This document shows, piece after piece, positions 44,699-53,811 of a DNA stretch of 64,000 nt (position 1 is its first letter; each line of letters starts with the position of its first letter). Source of the DNA: Desulfoluna limicola (lineage in GTDB: Bacteria; Desulfobacterota; Desulfobacteria; Desulfobacterales; Desulfolunaceae); assembly GCF_021654575.1 (NCBI RefSeq), contig NZ_AP024488.1:1860001-1924000 (forward strand), read 5' to 3'. Below the pieces are notes generated by a model that was not told the origin of the DNA, searched no databases, and worked only from the letters and a program-made list of their open reading frames with translations. The position numbers and the translations under genes were made by a program.

Positions 44699-46747
44699 AT
44701 GAATTCAAATCCGTCCAATGAAACCACATTCTCCTTTGATGCCATCAGCGAGGTCATTGACCACCTTGGATACTCCCGGCATTCGCGTAACATGGCGTAC
44801 CTCAAAGCCCTGTTTTCCCATACGGGCAAGGGAGACGGGTACACGTCAAGCCCTGTGAACCCGGACCTTCTCATCCAGGCCATCTGGAACACAACAGACC
44901 CCGACATCCTTCGCTCCAGAAGAAAAAACCTCAGCACCATCCGCAACTCCATCAACCGGGACCTGGCCAACCTCTTCGATGAAGGCAAAAACCCGGAAGG
45001 GGTCACCATCTCACCGGAACACGCCCTCGTTGTCTCCCAAGAGGCCAAAGAGGCCCTCTACGCACCCTTTGCCGATATTCTCAAGCCTTCAAATTTACCT
45101 GAAATAGAAAAAGCCGGTGCCCTCCTGGAAGCCCTTGCCGACATGGCGGAAAAAGAGGGAAGGCCCCTTGAGGGCACCGATGACCTTGCCGAAAAGTTGA
45201 AACGTGCTTTGCAGGCATTGGAAAAGGGAGGCGTTCCTCCCAGCGATGAGCACGAGAGGGCATTAAACGAGGACGAAGAGGTACCGGATGAACCCGAGGA
45301 GGAGCTGGAAATCGTCGACGAGGACGACGCCTTCGAAGAGGTCGAAGACGATGAGCTCGAAGAGGTCCTGGATGAACCCGACGAAGAGCTGGAAACCGTC
45401 GACGAGGACGACGCCTTCGAGGAGGTCGAAGACGATGAGCTCGAAGAGATCCTGGATGAACCCGACGAAGAGCTGGAAACCGTCGACGAGGACGACGCCT
45501 TCGAGGAGATCAAAGACGACGAGCTCGAAGAGGTCCTGGATGAACCCGACGAAGAGCTGGAAACCGTCGACGAGGACGACGCCTTCGAGGAGGTCGAAGA
45601 CGACGAGCTCGAAGAGATCCTGGATGAATCCGACGAAGAGCTTGAAACCGTCGACGAGGACGACGCCTTCGAGGAGATCGAAGACGACGAGCTCGAAGAG
45701 GTCCTGGATGAATCCGACGAAGAGCTGGAAACCGTCGACGAGGACGACGCCTTCGAGGAGATCGAAGACGACGAGCTCGAAGAGGTCCTGGATGAATCCG
45801 ACGAAGAGCTGGAAACCGTCGACGAGGACGACGCCTTCGAGGAGGTCGAAGACGATGAGCTCGAAGAGGTCCTGGATGAACCCGACGAAGAGCCGGAGAC
45901 TGTTGAAGAAGCCCCCCCCCCTGCCCCACCATGGGCTTCAGACGAAGACCCCGACGCAATGGGAGAACGCGCCGATCGCTTCGAGGCCCTTCTCAATGAG
46001 TCAGAAAGGTACTACAACCGCTATATCCACATTCCATCCGGGCGCTACCCCGCCATCGATCCGGTCACGGGGGAGGAGACCGAAGCTGAAATAGAGGCCT
46101 TCCTTGTCGGCAAGTACCCCATTACCAACGCTCTGTTCGAGGTATTCATAAGCCGTACAGGGTACAGAACAACCGCCGAAGAGAGAGGGTTCGGTGCGGT
46201 GTACGAACCGCGACTGAGCAGGCAACCCAATGGCAGAGGGATCAGTCTATCCACCAGCAGGGGGCTGCGTCTCATACGTGGTGCCAGCTGGCACAAACCC
46301 TCGGGTACCCGCTCATCGGTTCACACCAGTGCCCACCATCCGGTGGTGCAGGTCAGCTACGAAGATGCCGTGGCCTTTGCCTCCTGGACCGGCAAGCGGC
46401 TTCCCACCCTGGCACAATGGCTCGCCTCCGGAGGCACGTCACCATCGCCCTACCCCTGGGGTGATGCCTGGGAAAGCCACCTTTGCAACACGGAAGAGGT
46501 GGGGGCCGGCGGCACCCTCCCTGTGGACACCTTCCCAAATGGCGCCAGCCCCTTTGGGGTCCACGACCTCATGGGCAACGCCATGGAGTGGGTATCCGAC
46601 ATGCTCCCCGAAAAAGGGGGCGAGCCTGTGAAAATAGCTGCAGGAGGAAGTTTTCTCTCTGACCGCACCTTGACCCGCCAGCACACCCACATGTTTGACA
46701 CCCGATTTTCATCCAACATTCTGGGCTTCCGCTGCGTCGGCTGGTAG
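44699..46747 (+). CDS. Acidic-repeat protein with formylglycine-enzyme-like domain
   Basis: A 682-residue protein. Residues 1-115 form a helical, possibly winged-helix domain (RSRRKNLSTIRNSINRDLANLF) of a kind I associate with signalling proteins of Desulfobacterota. Residues 197-392 are seven 28-residue acidic repeats plus a partial eighth. Residues about 440-682 are a SUMF1/FGE-type domain: PITNALFEVFI, HPVVQVSYEDAVAFASWTGKRLPT, YPWGDAW, GVHDLMGNAMEWVSD, GFRCVGW. In true FGE the end carries two copper-binding cysteines after GGS; here GGSFLSDRTLTRQ has none, so formylglycine formation is unlikely. No signal peptide. Divergent to the ParA-like operon. Confidence 0.85.
   Translation: MNSNPSNETTFSFDAISEVIDHLGYSRHSRNMAYLKALFSHTGKGDGYTSSPVNPDLLIQAIWNTTDPDILRSRRKNLSTIRNSINRDLANLFDEGKNPEGVTISPEHALVVSQEAKEALYAPFADILKPSNLPEIEKAGALLEALADMAEKEGRPLEGTDDLAEKLKRALQALEKGGVPPSDEHERALNEDEEVPDEPEEELEIVDEDDAFEEVEDDELEEVLDEPDEELETVDEDDAFEEVEDDELEEILDEPDEELETVDEDDAFEEIKDDELEEVLDEPDEELETVDEDDAFEEVEDDELEEILDESDEELETVDEDDAFEEIEDDELEEVLDESDEELETVDEDDAFEEIEDDELEEVLDESDEELETVDEDDAFEEVEDDELEEVLDEPDEEPETVEEAPPPAPPWASDEDPDAMGERADRFEALLNESERYYNRYIHIPSGRYPAIDPVTGEETEAEIEAFLVGKYPITNALFEVFISRTGYRTTAEERGFGAVYEPRLSRQPNGRGISLSTSRGLRLIRGASWHKPSGTRSSVHTSAHHPVVQVSYEDAVAFASWTGKRLPTLAQWLASGGTSPSPYPWGDAWESHLCNTEEVGAGGTLPVDTFPNGASPFGVHDLMGNAMEWVSDMLPEKGGEPVKIAAGGSFLSDRTLTRQHTHMFDTRFSSNILGFRCVGW
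45287..45874 (+). repeat. Seven 84-bp tandem coding repeats
   Basis: In-frame 84-bp units (28 residues; Asp/Glu-rich with Leu-Glu-Thr-Val, Asp-Ala-Phe and Leu-Glu-Glu-Val/Ile-Leu key positions) with a partial eighth after 45874. Copies differ at only a few codons, mostly Val/Ile and Pro/Ser, so they expanded recently. Confidence 0.95.
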
Positions 46748-46889
46748 ACCTCGACACAGGGCTTCAGGCGGTGATATAGTTGCATCAACCATCTCGGCAA
46801 CGAGAGGAAAAGGACTGACACCGCGCTGCCCCCTTTTCCCCACGCCATGCCGGCTCATGCCACACACCGGACCATGAAGGAGACACCCC

Positions 46890-48005
46890 GTGAGCGATAT
46901 CTATCGAAAACGACTCGATACACTTCAGGATTCACTGAACCACAACGGCTTTGACGCCTGCCTCATCATGCAGGAGGAAAATCGAAGATACTTGAGCGGA
47001 TTTACCGGAGAGGACAACAGCGTCGACGAGTCCTCAGGCGCCCTGATCATTGGCCCCAAAGGCCTCATCCTGGCCACCGACTCCCGTTTTGAACTCCACG
47101 CCACCCACGAAGCGCCCCTCTTCGAAATCCATGTTTACAAGAAAGGCCTGGACAAGGACATCCCCGAACTCTTCGACCGTGTGGGTGCTACCCGTGTCGC
47201 CTTTGAAGAGACCCGTGTCTCCGTGGGGCGCTTCAACATGTTCACCAAGGCCCTCAATGAAAAAGGCTCCACCGTTGAACTGGTCCCCCACGAGGACATG
47301 ACCGCCCCCATCCGCGCCATCAAAAGCGCCGATGAGATCAACATCATGCGAGAGGCGCTTACCATTGCAGAAGCGGCCTTCTCTGCCGTCAAGGGGCGCC
47401 TGGTTCCGGGCCTCAGCGAGAAAGCCATAGCCTGGGAAATGGAAAAAGAGATGCGGACCCGGGGAGCCGACGGTCTCTCTTTTCCGACCATCGTCGCTTC
47501 AGGACCCAATGCGGCCCTCCCCCACGCCGTGCCTGGTGATCGCACCGTGAATCCAGGCGAGCCCCTTCTCATCGACTGGGGCTCCCGCTACAACGGCTAC
47601 TGCAGTGACTCCACCAGAACGGTTGTCCTCGGCACCCCCTGCGACACCTTCAAACGAGTCTTCGACACCCTCTTTGAAGCCCAGGCCTTAGCCATTGATG
47701 CCATCAAGGACGGTGCCAGCGGCAAAGCCGTGGACGCCGTGGCCCGACAGTTCATCGAAAAAACCTTTCCCGACGGGTTCGGCCATGGTCTCGGACACGG
47801 CGTGGGCCTTGAAATCCATGAAGCCCCTCGCCTCAGCTACCTGAAGGACCACACCCTCAAGGCCGGCATGGTGGTCACCGTGGAACCCGGTATCTACCTT
47901 CCCGAATGGGGCGGTATCCGCCTGGAGAACATGGTCCTCGTCACCGAAAACGGTGCCGAAGTCCTCAACACCCTCGACTACCATGACCACGTGGTGGCCA
48001 TCTAA
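46890..48005 (+). CDS. M24 family Xaa-Pro aminopeptidase
   Basis: A 371-residue creatinase/prolidase-fold metallopeptidase that cleaves after the N-terminal residue before proline. Metal ligands: Asp in DWGSRYNGYCSD (two), His in HGLGHGVGLEIHE, Glu in VEPGIY and the last Glu in IRLEN. GTG start at 46890 with AAGGAG at seven bases. The N-terminal domain fits the aminopeptidase P/prolidase group. Standing alone after the repeat-protein gene. Confidence 0.93.
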   Translation: MSDIYRKRLDTLQDSLNHNGFDACLIMQEENRRYLSGFTGEDNSVDESSGALIIGPKGLILATDSRFELHATHEAPLFEIHVYKKGLDKDIPELFDRVGATRVAFEETRVSVGRFNMFTKALNEKGSTVELVPHEDMTAPIRAIKSADEINIMREALTIAEAAFSAVKGRLVPGLSEKAIAWEMEKEMRTRGADGLSFPTIVASGPNAALPHAVPGDRTVNPGEPLLIDWGSRYNGYCSDSTRTVVLGTPCDTFKRVFDTLFEAQALAIDAIKDGASGKAVDAVARQFIEKTFPDGFGHGLGHGVGLEIHEAPRLSYLKDHTLKAGMVVTVEPGIYLPEWGGIRLENMVLVTENGAEVLNTLDYHDHVVAI

Positions 48006-48019
48006 AGGCGTTGAGAAGC

Positions 48020-48243
48020 AAGCCTCCGGCGGCCCTGCCGGGGGCCAAACTTTTACAACGTTTGACAAACAGGCCTTAAGGGGCATTCACCTGCCTCATC
48101 AATTTTGATAAATTATACAGTTGTGTCTTAACAAGCATGCGGCCTTCTTTTCTGTCAGCCCCCGCGGGGCCAACAGAAAAGAAGGCTGCAACCGGGACGT
48201 TTTTGGGGCGCTTTTTTCAAAAAGCGACCCGCCGCAGGCATAC
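48020..48243. repeat. Mosaic repeat with long hairpin, two-module copy
   Basis: It starts 14 bases after the peptidase stop with GCCTCCGGCGGCCCTGCCGG and TTTGACAAACAGG. The right part is a long hairpin (48139-48190; GCGGCCTTCTTTTCTG arm with mostly compensated pairing) and TTTTTTCAAAAAGCGACCCG. Confidence 0.8.
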
Positions 48244-48309
48244 ACACCGGACTCACCAGTGCCCCGCAGCCTGTTACGTTTAACCCTTTCAGCCCATGAG
48301 CCATTACCT

Positions 48310-49209
48310 ATGACCTCCAACCTGCATCACCACATAGACCAGTTCATCAGCCATCTTCGCGTGGAACGGGGATTGGCAGAGCTGAGCATCGAGGCGTATG
48401 CAGCGGATCTCTCCCGTTATGCGGCGTTCATGGAGACCACCGGCTTCGGCGACCCCACAGAGGATGACACCTACGCCATCCTGAAACACATGATCGTCCT
48501 GAGGGATGATGGCCTCGGCCCCCGTTCCCGTGCACGACACCTGGTTTCCATCCGCTCATTTTATCGGTTCCTTGCCGAAGAGAAGGTCCTGCCCTCCGAC
48601 CCATCCGGTCTCATTGATTTTCCCAAAACCGGCCTGAAACTCCCCGATACCCTGACGGTTTCGGAGGTCAAGTCGCTCCTGGAGGCACCGGATACTGGAA
48701 GCCCCCGTGGGATGCGGGACGCTGCAATGATCGAGCTGCTCTATGCGGCGGGCCTCCGCGTGTCAGAGCTCATCAACCTCGACGTGAACGACATCAACCT
48801 TGAGGCTGGGTTTGTGCGGGTTTTGGGAAAAGGATCCAAGGAACGCGTGGTTCCCATGGGGCAATACGCCATGGACAAACTCGACATCTACCTCACCTCA
48901 GCACGCCCCCTGCTTTTGAAGCTCTACACGAGCCGCACCCTTTTTGTGGCACGTGCCGGAAAACCCATGACCCGCCAGGGGTTCTGGAAGCTCCTGAGCA
49001 AATACACCCTCCTGGCCGGCCTGAAAGGCAAAATCAGCCCCCACACCCTGCGCCACTCCTTTGCCACCCACCTTCTGGAAGGGGGCGCTGACCTGCGCGT
49101 GGTACAGGTCATGCTCGGACATGCCGACATCTCCACCACCCAGATCTACACCCATGTCACCGGAGACCACTTGCGTGCGATGCACCGCACCTACCACCCG
49201 AGGGGGTGA
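48310..49209 (+). CDS. Tyrosine recombinase XerC/XerD
   Basis: A 299-residue site-specific recombinase with the usual SAM-like N-terminal domain and catalytic domain. Catalytic residues read from sequence: Arg in AAGLRVSEL, Lys in GKGSKERVVP, His and Arg in HTLRHSFATHL, His in GHADISTTQ and the nucleophile Tyr in IYTHV. The size and HTLRHSFATHLLEGGADLRVVQ are typical of chromosomal Xer dimer-resolution proteins, not of integrases. XerC and XerD cannot be separated from this window. The start at 48310 has a weak ribosome-binding site; longer frames run through the repeat. Confidence 0.93.
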   Translation: MTSNLHHHIDQFISHLRVERGLAELSIEAYAADLSRYAAFMETTGFGDPTEDDTYAILKHMIVLRDDGLGPRSRARHLVSIRSFYRFLAEEKVLPSDPSGLIDFPKTGLKLPDTLTVSEVKSLLEAPDTGSPRGMRDAAMIELLYAAGLRVSELINLDVNDINLEAGFVRVLGKGSKERVVPMGQYAMDKLDIYLTSARPLLLKLYTSRTLFVARAGKPMTRQGFWKLLSKYTLLAGLKGKISPHTLRHSFATHLLEGGADLRVVQVMLGHADISTTQIYTHVTGDHLRAMHRTYHPRG

Positions 49210-49588
49210 TGCTTGACGAATCCCCCTTCAGAGAAAAGATGAACCCACCGAGCAAAAAACACCTGTAAAACGGCTTGCCACTCTTTTTCCCGAGAATTCT
49301 TTACAGAAGCTCGCCACACCGTTATGATGGTTGTTGGTTTTGTTGATCAGGGTCAACACCATCGCAGCCACAAAGCCCACTCTTGCTTTCCCTGCGATAC
49401 CGCCACCCTACGGTACCCATAAACGACCCGGCTCAAACCCACATCATCCGGGACCTCTGATCTATTTTTCCCACCCGGCAACCTTAACAAACAGACCTGG
49501 GTTCGTCTCCTGCCCTTTCCGGTGCGTGGCCGCATTTATTATAAGGAAAGAGGGGTTCACGTATCCGGCGGACAATAGATGTGAACGT
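49210..49588. other. Intergenic region, no gene seen
   Basis: No repeat unit, RNA or promoter that I can support. Confidence 0.4.
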
Positions 49589-50080
49589 ATGAAAAGCAAC
49601 AAACGAAATGACTCTCCAGGGATCATGAAAAGCCTTTTCATGGTCTACCTCATCCTGGGTGGCCACCTCCTCCTGATCGTGGCCCTCTGCTTTTTTGTCC
49701 TCTTCTTCCGGGGGCTTGTTAATTATTTGCCCTGGATCTTCCTGGGAGGCGTCAGCCTCATCTGCCTTTCGGCCTACCTCATTTACAAACGAATGAAGAC
49801 CGAAGGCAAAGCACTTAAAGAGATCCTTTCCCTGCCGATGTTTCAGGGAAAAACCGTGGAAATCAGTGTTCTCGGGGGACTGGCATCGGTACGCGTGGAA
49901 GACCCCACCCCCCAGCAGCCCATGGCCATCGAGAACAGCTCAATGCGTCAGAATCGCCCTGTTCATGCTCTGCCCCCATCCAGCCATGTGACAGAGCTCC
50001 TTGAACTCGCACACCTGCTGGACAGCAACCTCATCACCCTGGATGAGTACAACAAAGCCAAGAAGAAAATCATCAATTGA
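49589..50080 (+). CDS. Membrane protein with C-terminal SHOCT domain
   Basis: A 163-residue protein with two hydrophobic segments (about 15-37 and 43-63) and a C-terminal SHOCT motif, LLELAHLLDSNLITLDEYNKAKKKII, a short helical oligomerisation or interaction module. The region between is soluble. The start is uncertain: the ATG at 49589 lacks a clear Shine-Dalgarno, and the frame is open further upstream. It has its own strong terminator. Role unknown. Confidence 0.7.
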   Translation: MKSNKRNDSPGIMKSLFMVYLILGGHLLLIVALCFFVLFFRGLVNYLPWIFLGGVSLICLSAYLIYKRMKTEGKALKEILSLPMFQGKTVEISVLGGLASVRVEDPTPQQPMAIENSSMRQNRPVHALPPSSHVTELLELAHLLDSNLITLDEYNKAKKKIIN

Positions 50081-50110
50081 TTGGGTTCTCTCCAAACACA
50101 AGGCAAAATT

Positions 50111-50147
50111 AAACCCCGGCCACACAGAGTGTGGACCGGGGTTTTTA
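50111..50147 (+). terminator. Terminator of the SHOCT protein gene
   Basis: AAACCCCGG pairs with CCGGGGTTT with an inner CCACAC/GTGTGG stem, and a T-rich tail follows. Confidence 0.9.
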
Positions 50148-50208
50148 TTTTCAATTACAGGGCTTCTGCCCCATTTATTTTTTTAAATGGGGCAATTCAG
50201 CTGAATAA

Positions 50209-50396
50209 TGCAGCCTCCCGCGGCAAGGTGTGCCACCGTGAAAGCACTCAACGGCGGCGCTTTGCCCTCGCTCCTCGGAGCAAATCACATCCGCCTTAAA
50301 AGTGAGATTCGTTCACGCACACCTTTCAAGACCTGTTTGTCCAACGTTTCAAAAGCTTGCTCCCCGGCAGACCCGACGGTGGCAATATTAACAAGC
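50209..50396. repeat. Mosaic repeat, worn copy
   Basis: GCAGCCTCCCGCGGCAAGG, TGTGCCACCGTGAAAGC, then TTTGTCCAACGTTTC, AGCTTGCTCCCCGGCAGACC and GGTGGC ends. Confidence 0.65.
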
Positions 50397-50502
50397 CAAA
50401 GGTGAAAGAGATGTCATAAATTATCGAGGTGATACCGCCCCTCGACATTTATGCATTTAACCGCCGGGTTAATATTGAGCTGACCGGTCCCCCCCAAAAA
50501 AA

Positions 50503-51516
50503 CTACCCGCCATACCCGTCGGGGTTTTGCGACTGCCATCGCCAGGTGTCCCGGCACATATCCTCAACCCCCTTTTCCGCGCGCCACCCGATATCTGACG
50601 ACGCCTTTTCCGGTGAGGCATAGCAGGCCGCAATATCTCCGGCCCGCCTTGGAGCCACTGTGTATGGGACCTCCCTGCCGGAGGCTTTTTCAAAGGCCCT
50701 GACCATATCCAGAACACTGGTTCCCTGGCCGGTCCCCAGGTTGTAGACATAAAGGCCCGGGGCCTCTTCGGCGCTGTTTAACGCACACAAATGCCCTTTG
50801 GCAAGATCCACCACATGGATAAAGTCCCTCACCCCGGTGCCGTCATGGGTGGGGTAGTCATCCCCGAAAACACGCAAGCGCTCGAGTTTCCCCACGGCCA
50901 CCTGGGCGATGTAGGGCATCAGGTTGTTGGGAATGCCGTTGGGATCCTCACCAATCAACCCGCTCTCATGGGCCCCCACCGGATTGAAATAGCGCAGCAG
51001 CACCACTCGCCACGAGCTGTCCGCAACAATGAGATCTTCGAGCATCTCTTCGATGATCAATTTTGAACGGCCATACGGGTTTGTAGCGCTTCTCGGAAAC
51101 CCTTCATCAATGGGAACCGTTTTCGGGTCCCCGTAGACCGTTGCCGACGAGGAGAAGACGATACTTTTCACCCCGGCCCTGTCCATGGCATGCACAAGGT
51201 TCAATGTGCCGGTGAGGTTGTTCCGATAGTATGCCACAGGCATCTCCACGGACTCGCCCACAGCCTTCAGCCCTGCAAAATGAATGACGGCATGAAACTC
51301 ATTTGAGGAAAAAAGACGCTCCAGAACCCCCTCATCAAGAAGGTCCCCCTTCACAAAAGAGAGAGACTTTCCCGTCAACTGTTCAACCCGCCTCAAGGAC
51401 TCTTCCGAGCTGTTTGAAAGGTTGTCCACCACGGTCACCTGATGACCGGACTCCAGCAACTCCAAGCAGGTATGACTGCCGATGTATCCGGCACCACCCG
51501 TTACAAGTACGTGCAT
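50503..51516 (-). CDS. galE: UDP-glucose 4-epimerase
   Basis: A 337-residue SDR enzyme converting UDP-glucose to UDP-galactose for surface polysaccharide. NAD motif [10 protein letters not shown] at residue 7, catalytic YGRSK (Tyr-x3-Lys) near 148, and the Thr/Ser of [16 protein letters not shown] precedes the ATG at 51516. It lies beside a CpsB-like gene on the same strand, both with polysaccharide links. Confidence 0.96.
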   Translation of the reverse strand: MHVLVTGGAGYIGSHTCLELLESGHQVTVVDNLSNSSEESLRRVEQLTGKSLSFVKGDLLDEGVLERLFSSNEFHAVIHFAGLKAVGESVEMPVAYYRNNLTGTLNLVHAMDRAGVKSIVFSSSATVYGDPKTVPIDEGFPRSATNPYGRSKLIIEEMLEDLIVADSSWRVVLLRYFNPVGAHESGLIGEDPNGIPNNLMPYIAQVAVGKLERLRVFGDDYPTHDGTGVRDFIHVVDLAKGHLCALNSAEEAPGLYVYNLGTGQGTSVLDMVRAFEKASGREVPYTVAPRRAGDIAACYASPEKASSDIGWRAEKGVEDMCRDTWRWQSQNPDGYGG

Positions 51517-51556
51517 ATCGTTTTCCTGTCACATGTTATCAATAAGGTTCAGGGCA

Positions 51557-51616
51557 ACTATTCAGGTCCTGTTCCTCCGGCGACACTGCCGGGGACCAAG
51601 ATTTTAGAAAAGTTTA
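51557..51616. repeat. Simple mosaic repeat between galE and the phosphatase gene
   Basis: CAACTATTCAGG, then a worn TCCTCCGGCGACACTGCCGG, GACC, then AAGATTTTAGAAAAGTTT. A decayed copy of the compact unit; the motif trails into the adjacent gene. Confidence 0.6.
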
Positions 51617-52366
51617 CTAACAAGCCGATGCACCCTGGCAAAAACGGCTTTCCCACGCCCTGCCAGCTACCACCGCTGCCGGGTTGTCCCGCACCAGCAT
51701 CAACGCCTCCGCCTCACCCACGATTCTTGAGGCGGCCTTCACCCCAGCGGCCATCAAAGGCGTCCGGTAATCATGATCATGGGCGTCCGAAGCCAAAAGA
51801 TCCACAGCCCCTTTTTTGAGGAGATACCGCGCACAGGAGGCGATGTCCCGCCCAAAGGTTCCCGTAACACTGTCCGCGGTCACCTGCACCAGAGCCCGGG
51901 TCTCTTCCACCATCTGAAACAGACGCCTTGGGTCCCGCATGATGGTGGGATTTCGTTCCGGGTGGGCAATGATGGGGTGAAAACCACGGTCCACATAAGC
52001 CTTCAAGATGTCAGAAGCTCCCAGAGGCAGATGGCTGTAGGGAAACTCAACCAGCAGGTACCGGGATCCGTTGATGGAAAAGTCGGCCAGATTCTCCGGA
52101 AGAAACCCAGCCACGATTTCGGCACCGGGCACAACAGTGATATCAATGCTTTTTGCACGCAACCGCTCATTGAGTCGCTGAATCAACGGCAGATACACCC
52201 GAGCATCCAGTAGATCCACACCGGCATGAAAGGTGGCGACAATACAGGAAGTTCCTCCTTCTGCCGCCTGTGCGGCCATGGCCGTGCTCTCCTCCATATC
52301 CTGGGAGCCATCATCGACACCGGGAAGGATATGGCAGTGAATATCAGTCCAATGGGTGTTCGGCAT
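51617..52366 (-). CDS. PHP-type tyrosine-protein phosphatase, CpsB/YwqE-like
   Basis: A 249-residue metal-dependent phosphatase of the PHP fold: WTDIHCHILPGVDDGSQDME at the start is the CpsB/YwqE signature; further ligands in ATFHAG, AHPERNP and LASDAHDHD. In Gram-positive and some Gram-negative bacteria it removes phosphate from tyrosine kinases that control polysaccharide export. The kinase is not in the window. ATG 52366 with AGGA at eight bases is preferred over the GTG five codons earlier. Confidence 0.9.
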   Translation of the reverse strand: MPNTHWTDIHCHILPGVDDGSQDMEESTAMAAQAAEGGTSCIVATFHAGVDLLDARVYLPLIQRLNERLRAKSIDITVVPGAEIVAGFLPENLADFSINGSRYLLVEFPYSHLPLGASDILKAYVDRGFHPIIAHPERNPTIMRDPRRLFQMVEETRALVQVTADSVTGTFGRDIASCARYLLKKGAVDLLASDAHDHDYRTPLMAAGVKAASRIVGEAEALMLVRDNPAAVVAGRAWESRFCQGASAC

Positions 52367-52654
52367 AGATAAATTCCTCACTTATCAACGACACTCCGGA
52401 TACACGTCCAGCATGCTGAATACGCCGACCGGGACCACGGAATTTCAGCTAAAATTGTATATTGGCAGATGCGATCACGTTAAGGGTGTGCCAAGGCATG
52501 GACTCAGACTCAGGCAGCTCGCACAAATAAAAGAGACGAACCGTTTTTAAGCCCCTCATGGATAGAAATGGAGACAGGTCTACCTGGAGCATACAACGCC
52601 CGAAACAAATGACTTTCACGGTGTCATCTCAATAAAAAAAGGGGGGAGATCATC

Positions 52655-52726
52655 ATGACTGAAACGACCGGAGAGCATTTTAACCACAACTCACGATTAC
52701 GGCAATCAATTTTCTCTGTGATGTAG
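52655..52726 (+). CDS. Possible 23-residue small protein
   Basis: ATG six bases after a strong GGGGGGAG, encoding MTETTGEHFNHNSRLRQSIF and three more residues. No homology is known to me. The ribosome-binding site is better than that of many genes here, but such a short frame may be chance or a leader peptide of the following crotonase gene. Confidence 0.3.
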   Translation: MTETTGEHFNHNSRLRQSIFSVM

Positions 52727-52823
52727 GTATAGATGCATAAATAGCCCAAACAGGGTCGATAATCCTGAAGTCATTTCATCGCAATATTTCCCTTTTCATA
52801 CACCACATATTCCCCTATAGTCA

Positions 52824-52839
52824 TACACTGTTCAGTGTA
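52824..52839 (+). promoter_or_regulatory. Palindromic operator candidate upstream of crotonase
   Basis: TACACTGTTCAGTGTA is a perfect 16-bp palindrome with seven-base arms about a 2-base centre, 109 bases before the crotonase ATG. Arrangement fits a TetR-type binding site. Confidence 0.6.
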
Positions 52840-52948
52840 GAGAATACACGTCATACCTACCGAACACGTACCGGTTTCTAACCTTCGTCCCCGGCCGGCA
52901 TGACTGAGACATATTAATGCTAATCTTTATATATTTCGGAGGTTCCCC

Positions 52949-53740
52949 ATGTCTTACGAAACCATTCTTCTAAATGTAGAAAAGGGTATTGCGACCATCA
53001 CCTTTAACCGTCCTAAAGCTCTGAATGCTCTAAACGCTGAGCTTCTCACCGAGTTCTCCGCAGCCCTTGATGAAGTGGCAGAGAATAAGGATGTCCATGT
53101 TCTAGTCCTCACCGGATCCGGAGAGAAGGCGTTCGTGGCCGGAGCCGATATTACCGAACTGGCCAAGCTCAATGCCCTTCAGGCCAAGCTCTTTGCCAAA
53201 AAAGGCCACGACGCCATCGGCAAACTGCAGGGCCTTTCCATTCCTGTCATCGCTGCCGTCAACGGCTTTGCCCTGGGTGGAGGAAGTGAAATGGCCCTGG
53301 CATGCGATTTTATCTACGCCTCCGAAGCGGCAAAATTCGGCCTTCCTGAAATCACCCTCGGTATCATCCCCGGTTTCGGCGGGACACAGAGACTTCCCCG
53401 GCTGGTTGGCGCCAACATGGCCAAGGAGATGATCCTCACTGGCAAGATGCTTTCAGCCGCCGAGGCCAAAGAGATCGGCATGGTCAACAGGGTGCTTGCC
53501 CCCGACGCCCTCATGGAAGAGACCCTGAAAACCGCCGGAGCCATCGCCGCCAAGGGCCGTGTGCCTGTGCGCGCCGCAAAGCAGGCCGTAAACTCTGGCC
53601 TGAACGTGGACCTGGCCACCGGGTGCGCCATTGAGGTCGACGCCTTCGCCTTGTGCGTGGCAAGCAGCGACGCCAAAGAAGGCACCTCAGCTTTCCTTGA
53701 AAAACGAAAGCCCGTGTTCAATGCAGGGTACGAGGGGTAA
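52949..53740 (+). CDS. Enoyl-CoA hydratase/isomerase family protein (crotonase)
   Basis: A 263-residue crotonase-fold enzyme. Oxyanion-hole Ala/Gly lie in AGADITELA, the two catalytic Glu region in EITLGIIPGFGGTQRL, and the N-terminal half contains FALGGGSEMALACD. The 3-hydroxybutyryl-CoA dehydratase (Crt) type fits its sequence well; beta-oxidation of acyl-CoA or butyrate-type metabolism are both possible. GGAGG before ATG at 52949. It lies upstream of a phenylacetate-CoA ligase gene, 578 bp apart. Confidence 0.93.
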   Translation: MSYETILLNVEKGIATITFNRPKALNALNAELLTEFSAALDEVAENKDVHVLVLTGSGEKAFVAGADITELAKLNALQAKLFAKKGHDAIGKLQGLSIPVIAAVNGFALGGGSEMALACDFIYASEAAKFGLPEITLGIIPGFGGTQRLPRLVGANMAKEMILTGKMLSAAEAKEIGMVNRVLAPDALMEETLKTAGAIAAKGRVPVRAAKQAVNSGLNVDLATGCAIEVDAFALCVASSDAKEGTSAFLEKRKPVFNAGYEG

Positions 53741-53771
53741 GCCCCACCCACCGGCGACACAAACGACACAC

Positions 53772-53811
53772 GAACCCTGCTCCACCTTAAAAGGAGTGGG
53801 GTTCTTTGTTT
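53772..53811 (+). terminator. Terminator of the crotonase gene
   Basis: GAACCCTGCTCC pairs with GGAGTGGGGTTC (with G-T pairs), followed by TTTG. Confidence 0.75.

Larger units (their letters stand above)
52367..52948. other. Intergenic region upstream of the crotonase gene
   Basis: Apart from the small frame at 52655-52726 and the palindrome at 52824-52839 I see no gene. Confidence 0.4.

Noticed and set aside
45287..45874. Tandem repeat as CRISPR array
   Set aside because: The 84-bp units are contiguous, in frame and without spacers.
45058..45996. Long antisense frame, very rich in serine
   Set aside because: It is the mirror of the 84-bp acidic coding repeats; the plus-strand protein has recognisable domains on both sides.
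48310..49209. Xer recombinase as integrase of a mobile element
   Set aside because: Its size and motif set are those of chromosomal XerC/D, no attachment site or cargo is nearby, and the tRNA genes are far away.
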